Shown here: piece after piece, positions 10,101 through 24,200 of the stretch
Layout of the letters: every line of letters begins with the position of its first letter
Numbering within the stretch: the stretch's first letter is position 1
Source: Vitis vinifera
Taxonomy: Eukaryota > Streptophyta > Magnoliopsida > Vitales > Vitaceae
Length of the DNA stretch: 64,000 bases
NCBI RefSeq assembly: GCF_030704535.1
Contig: NC_081822.1
Location: 4,083,001 to 4,147,000 of the forward strand
Direction: 5' to 3'
The notes under the pieces: model-generated
Databases searched by the model: none
What the model saw: only the letters and a program-made list of their open reading frames with translations
What the model was told of the DNA's origin: nothing
Position numbers and translations under genes: made by a program

Positions 10101-13047
10101 CACAATATTTTCTTTGTAGCGTGCAGAGTGAGAGAGCAATAGTTACAGAGATAGCTGGAACCACACGGGATGTGGTGGAAGCCAGTGTTTCCATTCATGG
10201 CATCCCTGTCACCCTCCTTGATACAGCAGGTATTAGGGAAACAGATGACATTGTGGAGAAGATTGGTAAGGCTATCCTTTCTGCAAAAAATTAACACCTA
10301 TAACTCTTTAAGTTGATATTCTGAAAGGGAGTTGAGAAACCAAGTTATTGTAATTAAAATTTTCTGTTTTTGATTAGGATTTGAGAGAATTTATATGTCT
10401 CCATATTTAAGTTACCAATGTTTGTTTACATGTTATCTGAAACTAAAATAGATTAATCCACTCCATTGAACATCTGAACAAATTGACAATTTATTTCTTG
10501 TTTGTACAATTGCAGCATTTGGAAAACTTGAATTTGTTTTGAAACTATCAGGATTAAAATTGATGCAAAGTTTCATATAAAACCCTAGATTAAATAGATT
10601 GTTATCAAAGCATGCCTTGGTGAAATAACTCCCATGGATATTCCAAGTTTGGCCTTTTTGTTTGAAATCTTTTAACACATGCAAATAATGGAAACTAAAA
10701 ATAAAAGCTAATGATTTTATGAAGATGTATCGTAATAACATTCTTCCTGCTTTCCTATCCCTTAGATAAAAGTGATATAGATGCGGCCCAGTCACCATCT
10801 ATTAACTTACCCACACCTAGGTCAATTGGCTACTTCTTGCCTAGTTAGCTAACTATGTGGTATCCTGTGCATATAACTTGTTTGATTTCCAATCACAAAG
10901 CTAATAGACTGATAATCAAGCATTCTGAAAGTATGATCACAAGCTGATAATTATGTTGAGTGTAAAATGCATTGATTATGTTTGTATATGTACTAGGATT
11001 CATTACCTGTTAGTTTATCTTGCTATATCAATGATGTCTCTTGATTTCTTTGATAATTCTTTAACAGGTGTAGAGAGATCCGAAGCAGTTGCTATCAGTG
11101 CAGATGTCATTATCATGACGATAAGTGCATTAGACGGGTGGACATCACAAGATACCAAACTTTTTAACAGGATTATATCCAATAAGGTTTCACAAGCTAT
11201 CCATTTTCTCTCTCTCTCAACTTTAATACCTAAGTTTCATTTTTCTTTTTTTCTTGTTCTTTTTTTTTATAAGAATTAAGTTTATTTTGCTTATGAACTT
11301 ATTGCTTTGTGATGGTTTGCTTTCCTCTCCCTCTATCTGTGTTTGTGCGCGCTTGCATGTGTGTTATATATATCATGTATATTTTTATAGCTAATACATC
11401 AGAATCTTGAAAAGAATTTCTAGACCAAATTTCCATGTGTTTTTTGGGTTATACTAGTTCACTTTCTAGACCAAATCGGACTCAGGTTACAGAAGGATTT
11501 AAAAGATTCATAGAATGCTCTTAGTGAACAAAGGTCACACATGGAAGTTTTTAAGTTTTTATTAGATTTATTGGATGGTTTTGGAGGAAGATTTCTCATC
11601 ATTCTTTGTACTTTTTCATGACAATGAAATGTTTGTTTTGGACCAAAAGAGGTCATTCTATCAATACCACCCCAACCTTAGATGATAGGTTGGTATCAAC
11701 AAATTGATCCCACACAATTAGTAACATCAACATTCATTTACAGGCATGTCGTCATTATTGTTTTCCTCCATAGCTTAATTTTGCGATTCTATTAAAGGAC
11801 AAATTAAACTGTCTGTGGGAGCTTACAATTTCTTTCGGTTTTTTGGCAATACAGAAATTCGTTGAATCTTCTACTCCAGTGATCCTTGTAGTCAACAAAA
11901 TAGATTGTGCTCCATCTGCATGCACCGAATTGTTTATGGAGGGAAACTCTTTCAGTAAGCACATTTTCACTTGTGCAGTCACCGGCCAAGGAATATCAGA
12001 CTTGGAGTCAGCAATAATAGAGATTGTTGGTCTCAACAAGATTCCTGCAGGGGGGCGCAGATGGACTGTAAACCAGGTATACTTCCCATGAATGTGAATT
12101 GAGACTTTTTTTTTCCAGTCCAACTGTTTCCTTCTCCCAATGGCCATGACTCCCTGCATTATCAAGTCTATTCATTACTGTGGGGTTTTCTGTCAAAACT
12201 TCCGGTTGATAAGCTTCTAAGAAATTTAATTCCGTGAGTAGATTGCATACAATGTATTTTTAAGGGACTCAAATGACATACTACAGATGTTAAACCATCT
12301 GAATGAGCCTTCCAAGATACAATACTTCTCTTTACTTATCAAAAAAAAAAAAGATATAAGTTTGTACCATGATCAAAATGATGCTGGCATAGCATACTAT
12401 CAACTTAAATACCAGATTGCTCATATCATTAATATATGTTTGGGAATATCAAGCATCACGTTTGGGTCCTCAACTAGATCTAGGCCACCTAAGCTGCACC
12501 TTAATGTTTGGGTCCTCAACTACATCTGGACCCCTAAGCTGCACCCTAATATTGAGTCCAGTCAAGGAGGTATTCTCCAAAGTGATGTTCTGGATGTGCA
12601 TGGGTTAGAAGGCCATGATATGGTTCATGTTAGGGGGAATATACATCAGTACACGAAATACATCATGCTAAGGAGTCGCATTCACCAAAATCTTGCATGA
12701 GGCAATGTATCCTGCTCTAACATGTATCCAGTTTGTAATAATATTTTTGAACAAAATGATCTGATTGTTTGGAAAAAATGAACTTAAAATAATTAGAATG
12801 GTTCGAGGTTTGATTGGATTGATTTATGTGTAATTTATTGATGAATTATCAGAGACAATGTGAACAACTTGTTCGGACCAAGGAAGCTCTTGCAAGGTTG
12901 ATATCCTCTATAGAGGAGGAAATGCCTCTTGACTTCTGGACAATTGATTTGAGGGAAGCCGCATTGGCCCTTGGCCAGATAAGTGGAGAAGATATCTCTG
13001 AAGAAGTTTTGACCAACATCTTTGGCAAGTTCTGTATTGGTAAGTAG
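4185..13047 (+). CDS. tRNA modification GTPase MnmE/TrmE, organellar
   Basis: Exons: 4185-4395, 4487-4791, 5272-5410, 8121-8242, 8396-8599, 9149-9208, 10127-10265, 11068-11186, 11855-12076 and 12853-13047, all GT-AG with consistent phase, giving 571 aa. With MnmG, the family makes 5-substituted uridine at tRNA wobble position 34. Residues 1 to about 95 are Ser/Arg/Pro-rich without acidic runs, a likely plastid or mitochondrial transit peptide. The tetrahydrofolate-binding N domain starts near T97 ([13 protein letters not shown]). The G domain shows the P-loop GRPNVGKSS (332-340), TT at 359-360, DTAG (379-382) with the conserved Glu at 385, and NKID (447-450). It ends with the family CIGK (568-571), whose Cys is diagnostic. 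The length is the bacterial ~450 aa plus the leader. Retaining intron 1 would stop translation at 4514. A decayed LINE sits in intron 3. The gene converges with ACC1. Confidence 0.95.
5900..7830 (+). mobile_element. Decayed LINE ORF1 fragment in MnmE intron 3
   Basis: Broken plus-strand frames match the conserved part of plant L1-type LINE ORF1 (DUF4283-like, nucleic-acid binding). At about 6650-6830 they read [15 protein letters not shown], then [13 protein letters not shown] and NRELFRR. Near 6920 a VGKFHHG frame lies alongside a WEIPPW-like reading in another frame. A Lys-rich open stretch at 7023-7211 may be the ORF1 tail. No endonuclease or RT is seen, and a T-rich tract follows at about 7728-7757. 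It is inactive and spliced out with the 2710-bp intron. The boundaries are approximate and no target duplication was identified. Confidence 0.6.
12460..12551 (+). repeat. Two-copy 46-bp tandem repeat in MnmE intron 9
   Basis: Two adjacent copies start at 12460 and 12506 with GTTTGGGTCCTCAACTA and end with AAGCTGCACC(C/T)TAAT. They differ at a few bases. No function is apparent. Confidence 0.75.
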
Positions 13048-13760
13048 ACATTGATTGACAATTTGTGCACGACACTTAGTCAATTATTTTATATAAATTG
13101 CAAGATCCTGTCTGTATATTACTTTCGAGGGTTGATTTTGGCAGTATGACTTTCTCCCGCAGACCCTTTTTTTCCTGCTCAAAGCAAAGCCCCTGATTTA
13201 TGTAGATTTAAAACCATGTTGACAAAATATTGATACAGGAGAATTTCTTTTCCAGATGAAGCGTCTTTGGCATCTGTTCTTCCATGTAAACTCTAGATGT
13301 ATGATGAACTTAAATGCAGTAAAAAACTGTCTAATCGAATAGTGTATGGCAAGTTTCTGTTGCATGGTTGCACTGAGCTTTTCAACTGGTTTTTCTTGCC
13401 CCCCACAACTAATAGTGCCGTATCCATCAATCCGGCTGCTCTGTAAGTCATTGCCATATTCTTGTATTCAGGAGTGGAAATGGTACTGACTAGAAGATTT
13501 GAGTGCCAGTTAGAGGTGAGTTACATAGATTCAGTTGGTACCCCACCCACTGAATGACCAGGGCTTGGCATCGTTCCTAAAATGTAAGAATCCTCTTTCG
13601 TCCTCAGGTGCCTCAACCACTTGACATATTGGTGTTAATAAAAGCAGAATAGAAACAAAAAGAAAATTTTACATACCCTCCCTCTCAAAACAAAAGGAGT
13701 GCCTTAAGCTGTTGACGTGTAAGGCATTTTATCTCCATCTCCATCTCACTCTCGATATTG

Positions 13761-13791
<31 letters not shown>

Positions 13792-15204
13792 TATCAGATT
13801 ATTTAATAATAATGATTTGTATAGATAGCTGTAGATTATTGAAGTTAGCTACTTGGCATTACACTATTTGAAGCCATTGGAGAGTGGAGAGCGAGAATCG
13901 AATCGTATCATATCATTTTATATTGAAGTGGTGCTGGGGGAATCTTTACATGGTTGTCCCTTATTCCTTCAATGCTTCCTCATACCTAAAAATAACCTTT
14001 GGGCGGCAACGAGCAATTAATGCTAAGAAACATTAGAGGTTGTAGACATCGGAGGGGGACGGCTAGGAAAACAAATCTTTATATTGATTCCCCTGTCAAA
14101 AATAGAACTGCGTAGCTCTCTCCCAAGCAAAATGCAGTTCAACTTTAGAAGAAAATCGAAGGGAGACGAATTGAACAAGCGGAAGAAAGACAAGGAAAGA
14201 GAGAAAGAGAAACGGAAAAGAGAAGAAAATGAAAGAAAGGAAAAGAAGGAGAAACAGGAGAAGGAGAGGAGGAAACAAGTGCAGGAAGGAGAGACGAGAA
14301 AGAGAAAGTGAAACCGAGGGAACAGAGAAGGAAGGATATATAGGGAGAAGAAAAGAAAAAAAGAGCACAAAGTCGAAAAGAAAAAACATAACTTGCTCAT
14401 TTGCTTTGGATGTTGTGGGGATGCATGAGGAATAAGAGTTGTGATGATGAGATCCAAACGCCTTATTTCTATATCACATGAGCATCTTTTAAGTTCTTTG
14501 TTGTATGTTTCTTGAAATGTCTGGTTATGTGTGTTCGAGCCCAAACATTTTTCTACTAATGACATTATCATTGGTCTAGTAACATCTGGTCCCTGCCCAA
14601 CTTCACACCGAAAGGCAAGGAAAGGAAAATATACAATGTGCCCACCATTGTTATTATGCTGTACTCTTGATTTCCATACCATGGATGGAGACCGGGATGA
14701 TGGTGGCTTCATAAGATAGTAAAAATAAGTCTCTCAAACCTTTGTCACTATGAAGCAGTAAGCTGTACCAACAATATTAGGAGTGGCATAAAACCTCATG
14801 TATTCGTATTCATAAATAAGAAGAATTAGCAGGTCTTACATAATGTCACAAGAATAATGCAACAAGAGAATTATTGATCAACCATCCAGGAAACTCATGA
14901 AACAGGCCTCTAAGGTCATTTGATCTCCTCTAAAACAATTTAAGGACTAACTCACAGACTTAACAAAATGTACACTTGTCGTAACAACATAATTTGATCA
15001 GAATAGCTCCTCCCACTTCTTCATTTAACCAATGAATTTTTATTTCACCAGTAAAAATCACTTACTGAATAGGGTAGAAGCCTCAACGCAAGTAGCCATT
15101 GCCTTCTCACTTCTGGCTGAGGCTGTTAATCTTTTATCGTATGATCCAAGAAACAACATAGGGAGTTATGGATCATACTTGCCTTTGCTCTGCAAATCAT
15201 TTAA
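13048..15204. other. Intergenic region between convergent MnmE and ACC1
   Basis: It holds the 3' UTRs of both genes and no supported gene. A (TC)n microsatellite lies at 13763-13789. A purine-rich tract (about 14140-14380, mostly AG) yields Lys/Arg/Glu-rich frames on plus and Phe/Leu/Ser-rich frames on minus, which are composition artefacts. Several AATAAA-like strings on the minus strand just below 15205 could serve ACC1 polyadenylation. Confidence 0.7.
13763..13789. repeat. (TC)n microsatellite
   Basis: About 13 perfect TC units downstream of the MnmE stop codon, probably length-polymorphic. Confidence 0.95.
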
Positions 15205-18200
15205 TCAATTGAGCACCTTCCGGAGTTCCCCAATCAATTGCGCTCGGCTTGAGGGCTCCACCTGCATTGTATTGCACCAATCAGACCAGATTCCAGGAGA
15301 TAAATTATTCAATAAAGCAAGTAATTATGATCTGAAGGTTTACCTTCTGTAGGAGGGCTGCAAGACCCTGAGGCAGAGATTGCAAATCTGATGCCGAATC
15401 ACCAATTTTCGATAAGTGAAGCAATACCTTCTGGGCCCGCAGCTCCTGTAGCTTTTCCTCATAGTTTGCAGGATCATTCTTCCATGTAAAGAAAGCTTGA
15501 TCATCAGCCCAAGCATCTTTACTGCCGCTTGCAATCTCAGAATCCAAAAACCATTTTTTGATCAAGTCCATTGCACATTTATGCGACATTTGGTCACCAG
15601 CAGCATCTCTCACGACCTTGATCAATGATCCCTCGATGACTCTACGATGCAGTCTTCTATAAAAGAAAGACCGTGAGTTACCCCAGTCCACAACTTCTTT
15701 GATCACTCCTTTGGCAGCCATCCTCAGAGAAGTATCATGCAATTCTGCAAATCTGGTGGCTATCTGAGTATAGACTGGCAAAAGCTGCTTCTCACGGGCT
15801 TTTATTTGCTGCTGTAGAGACTCAACAGTTCCATGCACTCTACTGCTCTTGGCTTCCTGAAGTTTTGCCTTCAGATTGATCAGCTGTTGATCAAGCCTAC
15901 CCATGCACTCCAGCAGCTCCTTTGTCCTGAACTTGATCTCAATCATCCCTTCCGGCTCCAGGACATTTCCTTTGGCTGTCCGTTCAGCATACATTTCAAT
16001 ATGGTCTGAATTGATCCGACTGTCCACAACAACCCATGCCCCACCACGCAGCTCACCCATCATTGGGATGTAGACAAAAACAGGCTGCTTGTATGTTCTA
16101 AGATTTTCAACTATGGTTGATCCTGCCTGAAGGATGCCTTCAAAAAGGTCCCTCTGCCCACCTGAGAACCCTCTCCAGTTGGCAAGAATGAAAAGTGGGA
16201 GCTCTTCCCTGTTGAAATCTAACAATGCTTGAGATGTCTTAGTGGCCGAATCAGGAAACCATACTTGCCCAGCTTGAGGGACAACCCTTTCATGTGAATC
16301 GAGCTGACCTGGGTCTGCAGGGATAACTTGCATCACAGTCTGGGTCTCAACAGCTACTATTCCAACAGGGATTCCTCCAAGCTTTGCTCTTCCTGTAACA
16401 ACTGTCCTTGCCCAACCTTCTAGCGTCTCAACAAAGCTATCCTTATCAAATAAACCACCCAGCCACTTCCCACTGCTATTTGGAGCACCACAGATGGCTG
16501 CACGAGGATCACAACTGTTTTCAGGGAAATACTCAACAGGTCTTTCTGGAGGATCCGAAGGTTTCAAAATAGGAAGTGCGCCACCTACATGGGAAGGAAC
16601 ATAGCTCAGCCACTTTAAAATAGCTGATACCCCTTCTAGATCATCTGAAACTGTCAGGTGAACTACTCCATTGGTTGCCATAATCTTAGGTCCACCAAGT
16701 TGCATGTGGGAACTATACACCTCCCGACCAAGAAGTTTGTTTAATGCAGAGAAACCAGTCAAAATTATAGGCTGATCGAGCCTCTGTATGCACCGCATCC
16801 CGAGCCGAGCAAGATAAGCGCCTATTCCAACAGTCCTGCCTGTCACATAAGTTAAAGTAAAGGTTTCCTTATATGCTCTTGAATATGCACCAGCAATGGC
16901 TCCACTACCCGTTAAGTTCTCAACCCCCAAACCATCCTCCTTCCCGACTATGGTATCTATAACCCATCTGGTTTCTCCACTTTCCATACTTAACTCGTGA
17001 GCTATCACAGATGACCCAATGCGTGCATAGTCCTCAGGAGTCAAATATACATACTGGAAACCACGCTCAGGACTTGATTCATCAGACCAACCAATCTTAA
17101 AGCAGGCTTTCACTTCCTCAGCTACACCAATACGAGCTCCAGAGTTTGCTGCCAAATAAATTAGGGGCAGTTTCTCAGAGCAAGCAAGATCAGTCACTGC
17201 AAGGAAGAATGCATCCTCTCTTGGGCCAAAAGACCCAGCTTTGAAGGTTACGTCATTTGCTACTATCAAAATTGTCCTTCCATTTGGGAACTCGGGAGTA
17301 GACATTTCCATACGCCAGGCTACCATTCCAACATCATTTTCTCCAGGTGTGCGCTCCACCGGAACCAGATGAGTACCCCAGCTACCTCTTTTGTCAGCAA
17401 ATGCAAGCTCTGTGACTTTGAAAAGAACTTTATCATTGGGTCTGTTAATGCCCTGGGACTGGGATGCCCATAACTGTTGCAAGGCTGTCTCAAATGCCTG
17501 CAAGTTCATCAATAACATGTTTTAAGCTGTACATCTACCTTCCCACCATTTAAGAGAGAAGAAGAAGAAAAACACCATTTAAGAAGAAAGAAAAGAAAAA
17601 AGAAAAACATAAATATCATGTTTGACAGTATTACCAGTGGGAAATCGTAGCAGTACGTAGTGTTGCTTCTCCTGGCCAACAGACGCTTCCGATCAAGTAC
17701 TCCCAAGTGCTGATAGTGTGCATTTACTGGTACACCTTGCAAATGACCTTGGGCAGATTTTGAATGGTAGACCACTCTGTGTTTGCTGGCATCTTCCAAT
17801 TCTCGGTATATCTGAAAGATATAAAACAAAATACAATTAAGGCCCATATTTATGGATTTAAAATACAATTAATTGTACAACTAACTCTCAATTATTATCT
17901 CACTCTAACTTAACTGGTTTATAGCCAGCTTTTCAAGGTGATCATAATTGAAAAAATGTGGTGGGTGGAAGACGTGTCTTTGAACAACTATAAATGAATA
18001 CACTTACATGCACAGTGCAGGTGTGACCAGTCACATTTGCAACAACCACTCTCCAAGAACCATAGGCCTGTCCAGCAGATGCTATACAAAGCTTCACTTC
18101 CCACTCACAGACACCTAACCGATGCATTCTTACACCAACAGATGCATGAATTTCATGTGCCAGCTCTTCCAGGATCCTTTCAACTCCAGCTTCTTCCTGC

Positions 18201-21200
18201 CCAGCACCTATGACAACTCTCCTGCCAAACGTCTCACAGTGAGGTCTATGAAAGAAAGTCAAGACAATATCTTAAAAGAAAAGGGGCAGCAATACAGATA
18301 AATGCTTACTTAGGGTATGGCACAAGATCATCTATTTGTTGCTCCTGTAAAATGTAAAGGTACATGTGGGAATGGTCAGATTTGACAGTAGCATTGTGTC
18401 CATGAAGTTCCAATTCCTCCATTGCAGTCATTAAGGATCTTAAAATGCTCTTAGAAGTAAAAGACATAGTCGATTGGGTTTGGGTTGTTCCCACATCCAG
18501 CCCCTGGTACAAAGTTAATCCTTCGCTTGTGGGTTGCCTTACAAGTGTTCTGAGAAACATCCTCTGGATTGGTAATTGCTTGTCTACAACAGTGTATAGG
18601 TGCCACTGACGGTCCCTTGATGGAGTATACTTTATATTCTCATAGCCTTTCAGCTTGTCCTGGATTAGAACAAATGTTAGTAAACTCGATATCAGCTAAA
18701 GAGTGGATACTGAATAGAAATTTATTTTATTATTATTTAAAAAAGAAAAAAGAAAAAAAAGGTAGAGCAGAGTGTAAGCCAGAGTTAGAAAATAACAAAC
18801 CAATTCAAGGTAAATGGATAGAGGTGGTTCCAGGTGACGCAGAAGAGGCTCTTCCTCATAATAAAGCTTCTCCACTGACCAATGAAAGGAGTGCCTCATG
18901 GGAGCTCGCCCTTCATCCCTCTGTATGATACAGCTAATTACTCCAACACCTGCAGCACGGAGACTGGAGCTTACTTCTTGCTCCTTAAGTATCCTGGCTA
19001 ACTTGTTTATTCTCTCTTGAGCCTGATCCTCATCACCACTGCAAAGGGCAAGGAAAGTGAAGGTGAGGAAGGGCCATCAAAACATATTGAGATCTGATAG
19101 ACCAGACTGACAGATGAGTTTCAGGGAAAAAGGAATGAAAAACAAAAAGCGCCATCATTTACCCTCTCTGATAGACCAGACTAACAGTTGGCATCACTGC
19201 TAGTACTGATGCCAGATGAGTTTCAGGGAAAAAGGATTGAAAAAGAAAAAATTCAGCCATAATTTATTGTCCAGATTGTAAATCCAACCAGATGAGATCA
19301 GGTTTTGTTAACCCATTACTGACCTCACATCTTATAAATCCTATTGTAAACTGTATTTTGTAGGGAGCGTAAGTGGTGTTCATGGTTAGACAGTTTGGTG
19401 CAAATAAAAAGGGAAAAGGCACTTTGCATACCTATCCTGAAGCAAACTCATCTGGTTGTTGATGCCCACCAATGCAATATGCATCATGTTACCATGGCTA
19501 TCTTGTTCTATAGATCCACTTGGAATTGATTCTTCAAAGTGATGAGTTGTTTCCCTCAATGCAGCACTAATTACAGTAGGCAAAAACTGAAGAGACTTGA
19601 TTATAACCATGGCCCCCCATTTCTTCTCATTATGTTTCTCGATTAATGATTTGTCAGAAATTTGATCTTCTGATGCATTCTTTCTCTCAAGATGCTCTTC
19701 CAAGAATTCCCAGGAAGCAATCAAACCAGATCGGTGCCATTGCATCCTAACACTCCCTTTTACGAGGTAGGGCTGATAATAGATATACCAAGTTAGATGA
19801 GGAAGTGGTAATCCAAGGGCAAAATATGATGGTAATGATAAAAGTTTGCACCATAATACCTGGTATAGTCGGCGGACGTAAGTCTCCACAACACGCCTTT
19901 GAAGGGTGTGATCACTGTGATCAAACAAACCTACAAGGGCATCTTCAACTGCTAGAGGAGCACTCACAAGAGCCTCCATTCGTTCATTGATGGCACTTTT
20001 CCTCCTTGGTGTATCCATATTCTCACCCTCTTCAGTAAACATCTCTAATTCAGAAAGGCTTCTTGCAATGCTGGAACGAAGTTCACTCAGTTTGGTTTGT
20101 TCCAGTAGTTGACTTGCCTTTAGTGCCAACTGCAAAATATAGTGCGTTTTGAGAACATTTAAAAATATATATATATAAATCATGACATCAACTTGAAAAG
20201 GATAGTCGATGGTAACTTGCAAGGAATAAAGAACATAAACCATAAAGAGAAAGCTTAGAAATTCTCTATCTATGACAATGTTACAAGTCATGCTTGAGAG
20301 AATTCAAAGCTGATAAATGTGAAAACAAATTCATAATACTAAGAATTTATTCCCTGAGAAACTAAGTGGAGCTGCCAACCTCAGAATAGCTTGTATGGTT
20401 AAGTGCAGAGAAGCGAATTAGTTTATCTCTATATGCAGCAGGGTTAGGGTAAACCAATTGTTCCATGAGACGTAATATCAGCTTATTTTTACTCCTGACA
20501 CCCTGAAAATCAACACACACAAAGTACAAGTGCAAATTAATCGTTACAAGAACAACAAATGAGACCAAAAGATGAGCAAGCTGGCTGAGCATGTTATAAA
20601 ATCAACTCCTTTGTGCATACCTGATGAGAAAGCACAATGTCCACAATCTTCAGAAGATCTTTCTTATATTGAAGTCGAAGGCGTTCAATTACATCTGCCT
20701 GGAAAAGATGAAATATTAAAATTGAAGACCCCATTAAGCAAGAAATGAGACAGCTCTCAAATTTCCGGAGCTCCTTATTGAATTCCTTGTATTTTGAATT
20801 TTAGAAACCTACTTTTACAATATCATTACCAATTATGGTTGAAGGCCAAAATTGAACCAAGTAAACTGTGAAGGAAAATTTTAACTAGCATGCATCGACT
20901 TATTGGAAGTTTCAGATAATAAAAAAGAATGATGGGCATCCAAGTGTGGTCAGGAGGAACCACATGGATGGATTGGAAAAGAGAATGAAAATAGGAAAAA
21001 TCAATTAGAAAACTAAATGAGCATGTTTAGCAAACCTAATTTGGATGTCAGAAAATAAGTTAGAAAAAGACCCATGACACAAATGGACCAAAATCCCACA
21101 ACTGAAAGTTAGAATAAATAATGTAAAATTCAGGTTCATATACTTTAACAGGAGGTGCTATTTTTGATATACTTAAAGATGCCAGACAGGATTTGTGTTG

Positions 21201-24200
21201 GCAAATCCCAACTAACCTGGAAAAATACTCAGCATTATCTTGTTGTTATCATAGAGCAATTTTTGTTTCATTGACAAACTCACCTGGATGTTATCGCTAA
21301 ATAGTTCTTCAATAGATAGGTACTCTTCAAAGAGAGACTGGACAATAATGCGGGCATGACTCTCTCTTCCACCTTCATAGGACTTCACAAGACTCATCAA
21401 AGGCTCAACAAGTCTTTCTTGGGCTCCTTTTTCTTTATCAGGACAGGAGCATAGATGCGCCTGTAAACAAAGTAAAAACCTTACTGTACAGATGCTCATT
21501 AAAAAAAAGGTTTAAAAAAATTAGGATGGTTAAGGAACTGACATCAAGAACACCCCGCAACAATTTGGCAGGGAACTCAACATTCTGGGAGCTCGATATC
21601 CCTTCAAACTCCTTATATTTTGATTCCAACTGAAAAAAGAATTACAGAATCAATGCAAACTTAGATCAGAACATGAATATAAACCATTGTTCAAGTGTAA
21701 ATTTGGAGAGGAAAGCTAAAAGTAGACATTTACTTCATTTCGGAGATCTTTGGGAAGGCGGGTTGCCAAAACAGCCAAGCACTCTTGCCACTGAAGGAAA
21801 GGGAGTTCAGGACTATCAAGACAACTCAACAAGTTTTGCACCACCTGAAATAGAAGAAGAACTCTTGCATGAGACAAATCAAAACCTCAATACATTAGTC
21901 ATGATAAATCACTCCATAAAGCCTGTTTGCAAATAGCTTTATGATGTTTACTAGGTGAAGTACAGAACCCATTATTGAATACTGATTCATGATATTATCT
22001 AAAACATAACTTCTGGGAAAGAGAAAACTTACTTCATCAATATTGTGATCGTAGCCTGCAAGGATCATCCGAGCTGCATTTATGCTTGCCGCACATCTCT
22101 GATGAACTTTCCCAGAAATAACAGTGGGAGGCCCTAAAATTGGAAAGCTCCCATGGAAAGGCTCTGCTTTCCTTACAGCAGAAGGATCATCTAGATCAAG
22201 TCTTGCTATAAGCTCACCAGCCTACACAAAATGTGATTTCTTAATCTCTACCAAGGATAGGATACTAAAACTTCCAATATGGAACATATTTTACCTGCAT
22301 TGCTTGACCTTCAGACATCTTAAATTGAATAATTCCAGAAGCAGGCGAAAGAAGTGGCATACACATCTTCATAACCTCAACCTCTGCATACGGTGTGTCA
22401 GCATCAACATGACTATTATCCGAGATTAAGTACCGTAGCAGCTTGCATGGTGTCTCTGCGACTAACTTAGATGGATCATGATCATTCTGAAAATAACAAA
22501 AAAGAAAATAAATAAATAAATAAATTAGCCAGCTTAAATATTAAGTTTAAAGGAAAAAAAAAACATATAGCTATGAGTGTGTATAGAAAAGAAGAGAAGG
22601 GAATTAGTGGCACCTGAAGCAAGCAAGTCCTTCCACCAATGAGAAGGCGAGTTCCAGCTGCTTCTTCCTCGGCATAGATAATATGACTGTTTCCATCCAA
22701 CTGCAGCAAACTGAAACTATCAAAAACAATTCGGAAGTGTTGACCAAACAGAAGAGACTACTTTGGATCATAATTCCCACCAAAGTCAACCTCCTAGATA
22801 TTAAGTGGCATTTTAAAATAAATAATGGGAAGAGTACCCACATAAGCTTCTGAATAAATAACTGTTCCCCAACTTCACTTGCTTAGCTCCTAAATAAATT
22901 TATCTTTCTTCAACAATGACATATGCTAAAGTAGATGATTATGAAAATTGGAAATAGTGATATATTGAAGACATTCCCTTCCTTCAAGACATTGACAAAT
23001 TGAGCTTGTGCTAGAAACATGTACTTCCTCAAAAATATCTTGGTAAATGTTGTGCTGCTGGTTCTTATAAACACAGCTTACAGAACTGACTTGTGTAAAA
23101 ATTTGTCTAATATTGTTTTGTAGAACATACACTGCAAAGTATTGGTGCAAGAGCAACCATGAAGGACATATTGTATAACCCAATCAATGTCTAGATGGAT
23201 GAAACACTTATTTCTATTAACTAAAAGAATATATTAGATTGTGAGAATGTGTCTATAGTGTAGTTCTATCAATAAAACATTGAATATTAAAAACCAAATA
23301 TTTTGTTCATATAAATTATACATAGTCATGACCAATTATACATTAAGCAATAGTCATGGAAAAAGCCTATAAAAAAAAAAAAAAAAAGAAATAGGCAAGA
23401 AGAAAATTTTGCTTGCCTGCATCAATAAACCACCATCACGTAATGTGTGTATCTCTGATTCTATCTCCGACTCATTCATCCTGAGTCTATAGCTTCCTGG
23501 TCCTCCCCTTACCATGTCAATCTAGGAACAATTTCAACTATATTAGTGGTATATTAAACAGATCAACGAACCATAATCTCTGAAAATCCCAGACACTAAA
23601 AGAAATAGCCATTTACAATTAGGTGGTATTTTATAATATCATTAGAACACATACTGTGTACTTGCTTCCTTCGATGTTCAAAGAAACTTGAGAGTTGACA
23701 AGAGATATATGCTGCAATTAGGTGGCACACTTGTTAATAACTGCTAATAACAAATAGATGAACAGACATCTAAATTTCAAGTACCTAAAATAGGATGTTT
23801 CGTAGCAAAATACCTTGGGAGGGATTTGCCCCTTTTCAAGATAACCGACATAATCTGAAACCATTGCTGCACTGCTAGCAGATGCTTTCTGAGGTGATAA
23901 AGTGTAAAATAGAAGTGAATTATTTAAATTATAGTATCTGAAAATGCCTTCCATAACATAAAACCTTTAGAAACCCAAACCACAGGTAAAACATGTGTGC
24001 TTACGTAAAGAGCCCCTCCAACCACAGAAAGATACCAAGGCGGCCTTTCTGCTCTAACCCTCATAGCAATTCTACTGTCCAACCAACCGGTGTGGATTTT
24101 ATTCTCTCTGTAATCAGAAGCCTGCAGAAAAGGTTTTTCTTTTCTTTAGTTTGTATTCTAAGGTTAAAAATTATTGAAAAAGGATGATAAATGGAATTTG

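Noticed and set aside
10117-10126. TAG acceptor upstream of MnmE exon 7
   Set aside because: It would create an in-frame stop (TGA) within four codons. The next CAG gives the family sequence [15 protein letters not shown].
14084-14435. Lys/Arg/Glu-rich frames on plus and Phe/Leu/Ser-rich frames on minus
   Set aside because: They come from a long purine-rich tract. Several frames are open at once, with no splice or family support.
18222-18246. Earlier acceptor adding PHCETFGR-type residues in ACC1 exon 28
   Set aside because: The acceptor at 18222/18223 restores the conserved YPKRV...GAGQEEA junction and keeps phase; the earlier site breaks the family match.
19386-20291. Single long minus frame joining ACC1 exons 24 and 25
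   Set aside because: The 87-bp middle part is a stopless intron (19773-19859) with GT-AG ends. Its translation has no counterpart in ACCases.
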